Made by a program: the position numbers and the translations under genes. A DNA stretch of 64,000 bases, from the NCBI RefSeq assembly GCF_049680855.1, contig NZ_JBMPGS010000006.1:62001-126000 (forward strand), read 5' to 3'. The notes below the pieces were generated by a model. It made no database searches and was not told the DNA's origin. It worked only from the letters and a program-made list of their open reading frames with translations. Position 1 is the first letter of the stretch. Each line of letters begins with the position of its first letter. Of the stretch, positions 27,404 through 35,964 are shown piece after piece. This DNA is from Salinimicrobium sp049680855 (lineage in GTDB: Bacteria; Bacteroidota; Bacteroidia; Flavobacteriales; Flavobacteriaceae).

Positions 27404-28720
27404 ATGGAAAAGATCATTTTTTGCGGCTTTCTTTTCGTCGCCTTCAGCTTAACAGCTCAGGAATTTGATAAAGCAAAGCTCGACAGCCTTTTTTCTGCCA
27501 TTGGGGAGAATCAAAAAGGAATGGGAAGTGTTTCCATTTTTAGTAAAGGAGAAGAAGTTTATCAGAATTCCATTGGTTTTAGTGATCTCGAGAATAATCT
27601 AAGGAATGAGAGCAGCACGAAATTCAGGATAGGTTCTATTTCTAAAACCTTTACAGCTACCATCATTATGCAACTCGTGGAGGAAGAAAAACTACGGCTT
27701 AACACGAAACTTTCAGAATTCTACCCAAATGTTCCAAATGCAGCAGAAATCACTATCGAGGATCTTTTGAGGCATCAAAGCGGTTTGTATAATTTCACCA
27801 GTTCGCCTGAATATCTGGAGTATTTGGAGGAACCCAAAACAAAGGAACAGCTGCTGGAGATCTTTACGGAAAATGGAACCGCCTTTAGTCCGCGGGAGAA
27901 AAATGAATATTCAAACACCAATTATGTGCTGCTGAGTTTTATTGCGGAAGATGTCGAAAATGACATTTTTGACAACATTTTACAGAACCGCATCGTACAA
28001 CCGCTGGGATTAAAAAATACCTATTATGGCGGAAAAATAAATTCTGAAAACCAAGAGGCGTTTTCCTATACCAAAAAAGGAGAATGGATCCCGGCAACTG
28101 AGACAGATCTTAGCATTCCGAAGGGTGCAGGAGGAATTGTCTCAACTCCGTATGATCTAAACATCTTCTTTACCGCCCTTTTCAACGGGAAAGTAATAGA
28201 GCCTGAAACGCTCGAGCAAATGAAGACGCTCAACAACGGCTACGGGATGGGCTTGTTCTCCTATCCTTACGATGAAAAAACTCTTTATGGCCATACCGGC
28301 GGCATCGATGGCTTTTCCTCCATGGCCGTTTATGAGCGAGATAGCGATCTTGCCGTGACTTATATCTCAAATGCGGGAGAATTCCCTACTAACGATATCG
28401 TTCTGGGCGTATTGAGCATTTACTACGGAAAAGAATATGCTGTTCCCGCTTTTGAACCTAAAATGGAAATTCCTGAGGAAGAATTGCAAAAATACACAGG
28501 AACCTATAGCGCTGAAGGTTTTCCGCTTAAGTTGGAGGTTTTTGTGGAAGATGGAGTGTTAATGGGCCGGGGAACCGGGCAACAATCTTTTCCTATGGAG
28601 GCGTATGAACAGGATAAATTCCAGTTTATTCCCGCCGGACTTAAATTGCATTTTTCCCCTGAAGAAGAGCAGTTAACAATACTCCAGGGAGGCGGGACCC
28701 ATGTGCTTAAGAAAGAATAA
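27404..28720 (+). CDS. Exported serine hydrolase, class C beta-lactamase-like
   Basis: A 438-residue protein with a signal peptide (MEKIIFCGFLFVAFSLTAQ). The penicillin-binding/esterase fold has SISK as the SxxK nucleophile motif (about residue 79), YSNTNY as YxN (about 169) and HTGGIDGF in place of KTG (about 297). HTG is common in esterase and D-aminopeptidase members rather than true beta-lactamases. A small C-terminal beta domain (about 355-438, EEELQKYTGTYSAEGFPL) follows. Substrate is not predictable. It carries one palindrome copy at 27957-27969 (read E-N-D-I-F). Confidence 0.85.
   Translation: MEKIIFCGFLFVAFSLTAQEFDKAKLDSLFSAIGENQKGMGSVSIFSKGEEVYQNSIGFSDLENNLRNESSTKFRIGSISKTFTATIIMQLVEEEKLRLNTKLSEFYPNVPNAAEITIEDLLRHQSGLYNFTSSPEYLEYLEEPKTKEQLLEIFTENGTAFSPREKNEYSNTNYVLLSFIAEDVENDIFDNILQNRIVQPLGLKNTYYGGKINSENQEAFSYTKKGEWIPATETDLSIPKGAGGIVSTPYDLNIFFTALFNGKVIEPETLEQMKTLNNGYGMGLFSYPYDEKTLYGHTGGIDGFSSMAVYERDSDLAVTYISNAGEFPTNDIVLGVLSIYYGKEYAVPAFEPKMEIPEEELQKYTGTYSAEGFPLKLEVFVEDGVLMGRGTGQQSFPMEAYEQDKFQFIPAGLKLHFSPEEEQLTILQGGGTHVLKKE
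27957..27969. repeat. Palindrome AAAATGNCATTTT, copy 3
   Basis: Exact match with central A inside the serine hydrolase gene, read as E-N-D-I-F. Confidence 0.9.
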
Positions 28721-28740
28721 GATGGCGAATTAAAAATTAA

Positions 28741-28787
28741 AAATAAATCCTTTGAAAAATGACATTTTCCAGAGGATTTATTTTGGT
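28741..28787. terminator. Bidirectional terminator with the palindrome at its tip
   Basis: Outer arms AAATAAATCCT / AGGATTTATTT enclose AAAAATGACATTTT (28755-28768, palindrome copy 4), so the hairpin can pair almost along its whole length, with one internal mismatch. T-rich sequence follows on both strands. It separates the converging serine hydrolase (+) and methionine sulfoxide reductase (-) genes. Confidence 0.8.
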
Positions 28788-28813
28788 TTGTTCAGCTTTC
28801 CAAATGGTATTTT

Positions 28814-29269
28814 CTAAAGAATTTCAGCTACTTTTTGGTTTACAAATTCCAGGAACAGCTCATCTTCCAAAGTAAAGGGATCTGGTGTGTGGGAATCAAT
28901 ATCAATTTGACCAATATTTTCGCCGTATTTAAAGAGCGGTACTACTATTTCGGCTTTAACATCAATGCTGCACGCAATATAATTGTCCTGCGCTTTTACA
29001 TCTGGCACCACGAAATTTTTGTTTGATACCGCTACCTGTCCGCAAATACCTCTTCCGAAGGGAATAATGGTATGATCTGTAGGTTCTCCTGCAAAAGAGC
29101 GAAGTTTCAGCTCATTTTTGTCACCATTCTTAAAATAAAATCCAACCCAGTTATAATAGGGAATTTCAGTTCTTAGATTTTCGCAAACCTGCGTTAGACG
29201 ATCGTCTACAGAAGCATTTTCCTGCTTAAGGATTTCTTCCACAAGCGGTTTTAAATTCTCAAATGACAT
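28814..29269 (-). CDS. GAF-domain free methionine-(R)-sulfoxide reductase
   Basis: A 151-residue single GAF domain protein. The stretch GRGICGQVAVSNKNFVVPDV and NYIACSIDVKAEIVVPLF, followed by NIGQIDIDSHTPDPFT, matches the fRMsr pattern, with the two Cys of I-C-G and I-A-C retained. fRMsr enzymes reduce free methionine-R-sulfoxide in the cytoplasm using a resolving disulfide. The third Cys of some homologues is absent. The gene diverges from xrtF and has its own exact -7 element 18 bases upstream. Confidence 0.85.
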   Translation of the reverse strand: MSFENLKPLVEEILKQENASVDDRLTQVCENLRTEIPYYNWVGFYFKNGDKNELKLRSFAGEPTDHTIIPFGRGICGQVAVSNKNFVVPDVKAQDNYIACSIDVKAEIVVPLFKYGENIGQIDIDSHTPDPFTLEDELFLEFVNQKVAEIL

Positions 29270-29286
29270 ATTTTCTAATTTTAGTA

Positions 29287-29294
29287 CAAAAGTA
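29287..29294 (-). promoter_or_regulatory. -7 promoter element of the fRMsr gene
   Basis: Reads TACTTTTG on the - strand, an exact TAnnTTTG match 18 bases upstream of the ATG. It lies within the 90-base divergent gap shared with xrtF. Confidence 0.6.
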
Positions 29295-29331
29295 TTTAAA
29301 AATATCGCGATGGTTGGCTTCTTATTTTCAA

Positions 29332-29339
29332 TACTTTTG
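29332..29339 (+). promoter_or_regulatory. -7 promoter element of xrtF
   Basis: Exact TACTTTTG with GTTGG about 19 bases upstream as a possible -33 box. It ends 20 bases before the TTG start codon. Confidence 0.6.
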
Positions 29340-29359
29340 CTTCAAATCATTATTTTCGT

Positions 29360-29905
29360 TTGCTTCAGCTCCTCAGGAAATATCGTACAGTACTCAAGTT
29401 CATCTTAATTTTTTTAGGAACCTATGTGATTTTGTCTTCAGTTTATAGCTGGTATCTTAGTTCATTCAGTTCCGAAATTTATTACCCGGATTATGTCACA
29501 CACCTGGTGGCACGTCAAAGCCAGGCATTGATTTCCAGTATGGGGTATGATGTGGTTATCAATCCAGCAATGGGTTTCCCTTCAATGGATCTTAGAATTA
29601 ACGGCCGCTTCGTTGCCAGGATCATAGAAGGGTGCAATTCCATTAGTATCATTATCCTCTTCATTTCTTTTATGCTGGCCTTCTTCGGAAAAGTAAAAAG
29701 CACGCTAATTTACCTTTTTTCAGGAGCTGTACTCATTTATGCGATTAACCTGGTTCGTATTGCCGTTCTTTCTGTAGGGATTTACGAAATTCCGCGATAT
29801 GGGCATTTTTTTCACGAGGTGATCTTCCCCTTGATCATTTACGGTACCGTTTTCATTCTTTGGTTGCTTTGGATAAGGATCTATTCTAAACAAATGAGGC
29901 AATGA
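29360..29905 (+). CDS. xrtF: Exosortase family protein XrtF
   Basis: A 181-residue membrane protein with about five spans. The exosortase catalytic triad is visible: Cys in IEGCNSISIIILFISFML, Arg in YAINLVRIAVLSVGIY and His in YGHFFHEVIFPLI. The start must be TTG at 29360: the frame is closed by TAA at 29297 and holds no ATG before the first hydrophobic segment. Exosortases are transpeptidase-like enzymes that cut C-terminal sorting tails from exported proteins. XrtF is the flavobacterial type for which I know no recognised substrate tail. It overlaps its partner gene by four bases. Confidence 0.9.
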   Translation: MLQLLRKYRTVLKFILIFLGTYVILSSVYSWYLSSFSSEIYYPDYVTHLVARQSQALISSMGYDVVINPAMGFPSMDLRINGRFVARIIEGCNSISIIILFISFMLAFFGKVKSTLIYLFSGAVLIYAINLVRIAVLSVGIYEIPRYGHFFHEVIFPLIIYGTVFILWLLWIRIYSKQMRQ

Positions 29906-30339
29906 GAGTAGTGGCAAAATTTGGGATTGTAGCAGTGCTGGTACTTTTGCTGGTGCTGGTAAGATTGTTTGAAGAAGTACTATTTTATGATCCTTTCATG
30001 TATTTCTTTCAGGGCTGTATAAGCGAAAACCCGGAGCTTTTTCGGGGACACTGGTATGCAAATGTGGCGCTGAGGTTTGTTGCTAATACGCTTATTTCTT
30101 TGGCGGTGATTTATGTTGTCTTTGAAAAGAAATCATCTGTAAAATTTGCGGCTTTACTATACACGCTCCTTTTTATCGTGCTTTTCCCGTTGTTTATTTT
30201 CCTTATGGAACGGGTAGAAGAAAATGATTATCTGGCGGTTTTTTATGTACGAAGATTTCTGGTGCAGCCCATTTTACTGCTTTTGTTGCTTCCGGCATTT
30301 TATTATCAGCGCTTAAAAGACCGTCGCGGAAGTAAATAA
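29902..30339 (+). CDS. Exosortase F system-associated membrane protein
   Basis: A 145-residue protein with four hydrophobic segments (about 7-22, 53-72, 79-100, 112-132). The pattern EEVLFYDPFMYFF near the N-terminus and NDYLAVFYVRRFLVQPIL near the C-terminus are typical of the small protein encoded directly after xrtF in flavobacteria. The start overlaps the xrtF stop by four bases (ATGA). Function is unknown; obligate pairing suggests a structural or substrate-handling role for XrtF. Confidence 0.85.
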   Translation: MRVVAKFGIVAVLVLLLVLVRLFEEVLFYDPFMYFFQGCISENPELFRGHWYANVALRFVANTLISLAVIYVVFEKKSSVKFAALLYTLLFIVLFPLFIFLMERVEENDYLAVFYVRRFLVQPILLLLLLPAFYYQRLKDRRGSK

Positions 30340-30361
30340 ATCTCATATTAGATTTTTTCTG

Positions 30362-30369
30362 TATTTTTG
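30362..30369 (+). promoter_or_regulatory. -7 promoter element of the copper island's first gene
   Basis: Exact TATTTTTG ending six bases before the ATG at 30376. Transcription would begin at or within a few bases of the start codon, so the message is probably leaderless or nearly so. Confidence 0.6.
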
Positions 30370-30375
30370 CACTTG

Positions 30376-30783
30376 ATGAAAAAAGTTTTTCAGAAATCAG
30401 GGTCTCTTGTAATGGCATTTTTGGTGCTGTTCTCTACCATGTCCTTTACTGTGGAAAAACATTTCTGCGGTAGTTTCCTGGTAGATACCGCTATTTTTTC
30501 TGAAGCTGAAACCTGCGGAATGGAAATGCATACTTCTACTGAAGATGGCATCACCGAGGATAACTGCTGTAACGAGCAAAAAATTTCTGTAGAAGGGCAG
30601 AACGAGCTTAAACGAAGCTTTGATCAGCTGGATGTAGACCAGCAACTGTTCATTACAAGTTTTGCTTATAGCTTTGTCGATCTTTTCCAGGGGTTACCCG
30701 AACAGGTTATTCCTTTTAAACATTATACTCCGCCTTTGCTGGTGAGCGATATACAATTGCTTGACCAGACTTTCCTTATTTGA
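30376..30783 (+). CDS. HYC_CC_PP-family exported protein
   Basis: About 135 residues from the ATG at 30376 (a TTG lies three codons upstream). A signal peptide (KKVFQKSGSLVMAFLVLFSTM) is followed by the three markers that name the family: H-x-C (EKHFCGSFLVD), C-C (DNCCNEQK) and P-P (HYTPPLLV). Further Cys at ETCGMEMH gives a likely soft-metal site. Members sit ahead of CusA-type efflux genes in Bacteroidota, which fits here, so a periplasmic metal-binding or sensing role is inferred. The 101-base gap to cusA contains a small hairpin (ATTGGC/GCCAAT, 30839-30854) followed by T residues that could attenuate readthrough. Confidence 0.8.
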   Translation: MKKVFQKSGSLVMAFLVLFSTMSFTVEKHFCGSFLVDTAIFSEAETCGMEMHTSTEDGITEDNCCNEQKISVEGQNELKRSFDQLDVDQQLFITSFAYSFVDLFQGLPEQVIPFKHYTPPLLVSDIQLLDQTFLI

Positions 30784-30884
30784 TATTTAAGTTTTAGAAA
30801 CTAAAGCCGAAATGCCCTTTTTGGAGCATTATGTGGCTATTGGCTTAGGCCAATCTTTTTTCTATTCACTTAATACTTATTGAA

Positions 30885-33800
30885 ATGCTGAATAAAGGCA
30901 TTAAATTTCTTATAGAAAACAAGCTGGTAGCAGTAATTTTCCTCGTCCTTTTCGTGGGCTGGGGAATTGTTACGGCACCCTTTAACTGGGACACCGGATT
31001 TTTACCTTCCAGTCCTGTTGCGGTAGACGCGATTCCTGATATTGGTGAAAACCAGCAGATCGTTTTCACTAACTGGCCGGGACGTTCTCCCCAGGACATC
31101 GAAGACCAGATCACCTACCCTCTCACTACTTCTTTGCTTGGAATTCCCGGGGTGAAAACCATCCGAAGTTCGAGCATGTTTGGATTTTCCAGTATATATA
31201 TCATTTTTGAGGAGGATGTGGAATTCTACTGGAGCCGCAGCCGAATTCTGGAAAAACTGAATTCTCTTCCACCAAACTTATTACCCGAAGGTGTGAATCC
31301 GGCGCTGGGTCCAGATGCCACTGGCTTGGGGCAAATCTTCTGGTATACGCTGGAAGGTCGTGACAGTGAAGGAAATGTCACAGGTGGCTGGGATCTTCAT
31401 GAACTGCGCAGCATTCAGGATTATTATGTGAAATATGCCCTTTCGGGCGCCAGCGGAGTTTCAGAAGTGAGTTCTATAGGCGGTTATGTTCAGGAATATC
31501 AAATAGATGTAAATCCAGAACTCATGCGGCAGTATGACGTAAGCCTGCAGGAGGTGGTGACGGCCGTGAAGGAAAGCAACCGCGACATAGGTGCACAAAC
31601 GCTCGAGATCAATCGCGCCGAATATTTAGTGCGAGGCCTGGGTTATGTGAAGTCTGTGGAAGATATAGAAAACGCAGTGGTTACTTCCGAAGATTTTACC
31701 TCCTTGCGAGTTAAAGATATTGCAAATGTTTCTCTGGGACCGGCCCAGAGACGTGGCATCCTGGACAAAGAAGGTGCTGAGGTCGTGGGCGGAGTCGTAG
31801 TTGCAAGATACGGGGCGAATCCCTTGGAGGTCATCAACAACGTAAAAGATCAAATAGAAGAAATCAGTGAAAGTTTACCTTCCAAACAGCTGTCAGATGG
31901 ACGTACGTCTCAGGTAACAATTGTGCCATTTTACGACCGCACCGAACTTATAGAGGAAACACTGGGGACGCTCAACGAAGCCCTCAGCATGGAAATCCTT
32001 ATTACTGTCCTGGTGATCATTGTGATGGTGTTTAACCTTAGAGCATCTGTACTTATTTCCGGTTTATTGCCGGTGGCGGTGCTTATGGTCTTTATTTCAA
32101 TGAAAATGTTTGATGTGCCCGCGAACATAGTGGCGCTTTCGGGTATTGCAATTGCCATTGGTACCATGGTAGATGTAGGCGTTATTTTATCTGAAAATAT
32201 TCTTAGACACCTGGATGAGCTAAGACTGGATGCGAATGGAAAGAAGTTGCCCATAAATACGGTAGTTTATAATGCTACTTCTGAAGTTTCGGGAGCTATC
32301 TTAACAGCTGTACTTACAACTATTATCAGCTTTATTCCCGTTTTTACAATGATTGGTGCTGAAGGAAAGCTATTCCGGCCGCTGGCTTTTACAAAAACAA
32401 TGGCGCTGGTGGCTTCTCTGGTGGTCGCTTTGTTTCTTATCCCGCCCTTTGCCGCCACTTTTTTCAAGAAAAAAACTGCGAGTGCAAGTGTGGGTTATAC
32501 CGTTAATGCAATTCTTATTCTCCTCGGACTAACAGCAGTAGTGTTTGGGTACTTTACGGGTGTTATTCTTCTGGCTTTTGGGGTGACGGGTATGCTGCTT
32601 CTTCAAAAACGTATAGCTCCAAAAAGGGCAAATTTGATCAATATTATTGTTTCTGCTTTTGCGATCGTGCTGCTTTTAGCGGAGTACTGGCGACCATTAG
32701 GATTTGACCGAAGCGTTTTAATGAACTTCCTGTTTGTAGGAATTATTGCCTTTGGATTACTGGGAGGTTTTGCCATTTTTCAAAAGTATTATACATCAAT
32801 TCTCAAATGGGCGCTGCGGAATAAAATAGCATTCCTGTCGCTGCCAACAGCCATTGTTATCGCAGGTTTCTTAATTATGCGAAATACCGGAGAGGAATTT
32901 ATGCCTTCCCTTAACGAAGGTTCTTTTCTCCTGATGCCTACCTCAATGCCGCACGCCGGAGTGGAGGAAAACAAACGGGTTTTACAGCAGCTTGATATGG
33001 CAGTTGCTGCAATCCCAGAAGTGCAAACAGTGGTAGGAAAAGCCGGTCGTGCAGAATCTGCGCTGGATCCCGCACCCCTTTCCATGTATGAAAATATCAT
33101 TCAGTATAAATCTGAATACATGAAGAATGAAGCTGGCGAGCCACAGCGCTTCAGGATGAACGAAGACGGGTATTTTATTCTTGCCAATGGGAAGCTCCTG
33201 TTAAATCCAAATTCTGAAATAGATGAAACCAACATCTCAGCAGAAAACCTGGTTCAGAATCCGCTGAAGATAGATAGAGCGCAATTAACTCCCGATGAAG
33301 ACGGGGAATATTTCAGGAACTGGCGCCCCAATATACAGTCTCCAGATGATATCTGGAATGAAATTGTGGAAGCGACAAGATTACCGGGAGTGACTTCGGC
33401 ACCAAAACTTCAGCCTATCGAAACTCGCCTCGTGATGCTGCAAACCGGGATGCGCGCACCTATGGGAATAAAAGTGAGAGGTGGTGACCTTAAGCAAATA
33501 GAAGCTTTCGGACTAAAACTGGAAGAAATCCTCAAGGAAGTGGAAGGCGTAAAAGATGAGGCGGTTTTTGCTGACAGGATTGTCGGGAAACCATATCTGT
33601 TGATCGACATTAAAAGGGAGCGCCTTGCGAGATACGGAATTTCCATTGATGATGTACAGGGAGTGCTCGAAGTGGCTGTTGGAGGAATGGCGATCTCGCA
33701 AACCGTGGAAGGAAGGGAGCGTTATGCAATGAGAGTGCGATATCCAAGAGATCTTCGCGGAAGCCCTGAAGATATTAAAGATATTTATGTGCCTGTGGAA

Positions 33801-34646
33801 GGTGGTAACCCGGTGCCGCTGACCGAGCTGGTAGAAATTAGGTATGAGCAGGGGCCGCAGGTGATCAAGAGTGAAGATACTTTTCTTGTAGGTTATGTGC
33901 TCTTTGATAAAATGGATGGATACGCTGAAGTGAATGTTGTTGAGAATGCACAGGAACTTATTAAAGAAAAAATTGCTGCGGGCGAACTAACGGTACCTGC
34001 AGGGCTTAGCTATAAATTCACCGGAACTTATGAAAATCAATTACGGGCAGAAAAAACCTTGTCTGTAGTAGTGCCGCTTTCCTTGATCATTATATTCTTG
34101 ATCCTTTATTTTCAGTTCAAATCGGTTTCAACTTCTTTAATGGTGTTTACCGGGATTGCCGTAGCCTTTGCAGGAGGTTTTATGCTTATTTGGCTGTATG
34201 GGGAAAGCTGGTTTTTAAACTTCAGTGTCTTTGGTGAAAACCTGCGGGATCTTTTCCAGATGCACCCCATAAACCTAAGCGTTGCCGTATGGGTAGGATT
34301 CATTGCCCTCTTCGGAATTGCAACCGATGATGGTGTGGTAATGGCTACTTATCTTACGCAGACCTACAACAATAATGTGACAAAAACCAAAGAGCAGGTG
34401 AGGGCAGCGGTAGTCGAAGCCGGGGAAAAAAGGATTCGCCCCTGTCTTATGACCACGGCAACGACCATCCTGGCACTTTTGCCAATATTAACTTCTACAG
34501 GACGTGGAAGTGACATTATAATCCCAATGGCCATCCCCAGTTTCGGCGGAATGCTGATCGCGCTCATTACGCTGTTTGTGGTTCCCGTCTTGTTTAGCTG
34601 GAGAAAAGAAGCGCAATTGGGAAAACAGGAACAAATTGAAGAATAA
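30885..34646 (+). CDS. cusA: CusA/CzcA-family heavy-metal RND efflux pump
   Basis: A 1253-residue RND transporter, about 200 residues longer than E. coli CusA. N-terminal SPVAVDAIPDIGENQQIVF is the metal-RND signature. GIAIAIGTMVDVGVILSENI carries the charged proton-relay region of TM4, and ALFGIATDDGVVMATYL is the second such motif. Extra length lies in added hydrophobic segments (about 545-640) inserted before the second half and in a longer second periplasmic domain (about 730-830). Several Met-rich spots (FLLMPTSMPHAG) suit Cu(I)/Ag(I). It exports metal from the periplasm or inner membrane with the CusC and CusB proteins encoded next. Confidence 0.92.
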   Translation: MLNKGIKFLIENKLVAVIFLVLFVGWGIVTAPFNWDTGFLPSSPVAVDAIPDIGENQQIVFTNWPGRSPQDIEDQITYPLTTSLLGIPGVKTIRSSSMFGFSSIYIIFEEDVEFYWSRSRILEKLNSLPPNLLPEGVNPALGPDATGLGQIFWYTLEGRDSEGNVTGGWDLHELRSIQDYYVKYALSGASGVSEVSSIGGYVQEYQIDVNPELMRQYDVSLQEVVTAVKESNRDIGAQTLEINRAEYLVRGLGYVKSVEDIENAVVTSEDFTSLRVKDIANVSLGPAQRRGILDKEGAEVVGGVVVARYGANPLEVINNVKDQIEEISESLPSKQLSDGRTSQVTIVPFYDRTELIEETLGTLNEALSMEILITVLVIIVMVFNLRASVLISGLLPVAVLMVFISMKMFDVPANIVALSGIAIAIGTMVDVGVILSENILRHLDELRLDANGKKLPINTVVYNATSEVSGAILTAVLTTIISFIPVFTMIGAEGKLFRPLAFTKTMALVASLVVALFLIPPFAATFFKKKTASASVGYTVNAILILLGLTAVVFGYFTGVILLAFGVTGMLLLQKRIAPKRANLINIIVSAFAIVLLLAEYWRPLGFDRSVLMNFLFVGIIAFGLLGGFAIFQKYYTSILKWALRNKIAFLSLPTAIVIAGFLIMRNTGEEFMPSLNEGSFLLMPTSMPHAGVEENKRVLQQLDMAVAAIPEVQTVVGKAGRAESALDPAPLSMYENIIQYKSEYMKNEAGEPQRFRMNEDGYFILANGKLLLNPNSEIDETNISAENLVQNPLKIDRAQLTPDEDGEYFRNWRPNIQSPDDIWNEIVEATRLPGVTSAPKLQPIETRLVMLQTGMRAPMGIKVRGGDLKQIEAFGLKLEEILKEVEGVKDEAVFADRIVGKPYLLIDIKRERLARYGISIDDVQGVLEVAVGGMAISQTVEGRERYAMRVRYPRDLRGSPEDIKDIYVPVEGGNPVPLTELVEIRYEQGPQVIKSEDTFLVGYVLFDKMDGYAEVNVVENAQELIKEKIAAGELTVPAGLSYKFTGTYENQLRAEKTLSVVVPLSLIIIFLILYFQFKSVSTSLMVFTGIAVAFAGGFMLIWLYGESWFLNFSVFGENLRDLFQMHPINLSVAVWVGFIALFGIATDDGVVMATYLTQTYNNNVTKTKEQVRAAVVEAGEKRIRPCLMTTATTILALLPILTSTGRGSDIIIPMAIPSFGGMLIALITLFVVPVLFSWRKEAQLGKQEQIEE

Positions 34647-34650
34647 AAAA

Positions 34651-35916
34651 ATGACAGAAGCTCCAAAAATGACAAAAAAAGACGGCTTTTTGGGAATGCA
34701 GAAATGCATCATCTTTGCTGCAATCTTGTGCTTTTCCGGATTTACAGGAATGAGTCAGCAGCTGGATTATTACCTGTTGGAAGCAGAAGAAAACAATCCC
34801 GAAATCCAGGCGCTGGGATTGCGCTATGACATTGCTACAGAAAAGATAAATGAAGCCGCTTCCCTGCCCGATACCGAATTTAGTGCCGGTTATTTTGTAA
34901 GTGAACCTGAAACCCGCACCGGGCCTCAAAAAGCACGTTTTTCGGTACGGCAAATGATTCCCTGGTTTAATACAATCACTGCGAGAGAAAATTATTCTAA
35001 ATCGCTGGCAGATGCCGAATATGTGGAGATCGCCATGGCGAAAAGAAAGCTGAAATTATCGGTTGCGCAAACCTATTACCGGCTTTACGCTTTGCAAGCC
35101 AGGCAGGAGGTGGTTAGGGAAAATGTGGATCTGTTGGAAACCTATCACGAATTGGCGCTCAATTCTGTAGAAGTGGGTAGCGCTTCGGCAGTAGATGTGC
35201 TTCGGCTGCAAATGAGACAAAATGATCTCATGCAGCAGCTGCTGACTTTGGAGCAGGAATTTAAGGCTGAAAAAGTAAAGTTCAATAACCTTTTAAACCG
35301 TCCTGCAAACATGGAAATCGTGCTTGTGGATTCGCTTGCTATTCCGTCGCAAGAACTTTCAGAAGAGTTCAATGTGAATCAGGTGCATCCTGAGCTTCTT
35401 AAATTTGAGGAACTGTACCAATCGGTCACCGAAGCAGAACTTCTGAATCAAAAGGAAGCACTTCCTAAACTGGGTTTTGGAATTGATTATATTCCTGTTG
35501 CCGAGCGCAGTGATATGACGATGCTTGATAACGGAAAAGATATCCTGATGCCCATGCTATCGGTTTCCATTCCAATTTTTAATACGAAGTACAAATCGGT
35601 AACAAGGCAGAACGAATTGAGGCAAAAGGAAATAAATGCACAACGCACTAACCGGCAGGACAAATTGAGCACGCTCCTGGCCGAAGCAGTAAGTAGCCGC
35701 AGCGCTGTCAGGATCACTGCCGAGACATTTCTTCAAAATTTGGAGCAGGCAAAAGATGCCGAAGAAATCCTGCTGCGCAGCTACGAAACAGGAACGGTAG
35801 ATTTTGATGACGTGCTTGATGTGCAGGAGCTTCAGCTGCAATTTCAGACGGGATTAATAGAAGCCGTGAAGAACTTTTACCAGGAATCGGCGGTGATAAA
35901 TTACCTGACAAATTAG
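34651..35916 (+). CDS. TolC-family outer-membrane efflux protein (CusC-like)
   Basis: 421 residues from the ATG at 34651, four bases after the cusA stop. The hydrophobic signal begins at an inner ATG (34696, MQKCIIFAAILCFSGFTG), which may be the true start. The body is an all-helical OEP fold with two internal repeats: NPEIQALGLRYDIATEKI and later YQSVTEAELLNQKEALPKL, plus long coiled-coil stretches such as LRLQMRQNDLMQQLL. It supplies the outer-membrane duct for the RND pump. Gene order A-C-B differs from the E. coli CusCFBA order. Confidence 0.88.
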   Translation: MTEAPKMTKKDGFLGMQKCIIFAAILCFSGFTGMSQQLDYYLLEAEENNPEIQALGLRYDIATEKINEAASLPDTEFSAGYFVSEPETRTGPQKARFSVRQMIPWFNTITARENYSKSLADAEYVEIAMAKRKLKLSVAQTYYRLYALQARQEVVRENVDLLETYHELALNSVEVGSASAVDVLRLQMRQNDLMQQLLTLEQEFKAEKVKFNNLLNRPANMEIVLVDSLAIPSQELSEEFNVNQVHPELLKFEELYQSVTEAELLNQKEALPKLGFGIDYIPVAERSDMTMLDNGKDILMPMLSVSIPIFNTKYKSVTRQNELRQKEINAQRTNRQDKLSTLLAEAVSSRSAVRITAETFLQNLEQAKDAEEILLRSYETGTVDFDDVLDVQELQLQFQTGLIEAVKNFYQESAVINYLTN

Positions 35917-35964
35917 TTAGTAAAAAGCTGATGGTTTTTCGGCAAATGAATAAAAAAGAAGAAG

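Noticed and set aside
27404..28720. Calling the serine hydrolase a beta-lactamase resistance gene
   Set aside because: It has SxxK and YxN, but HTG replaces KTG, which is common in esterases and peptidases of this fold. Resistance cannot be inferred.
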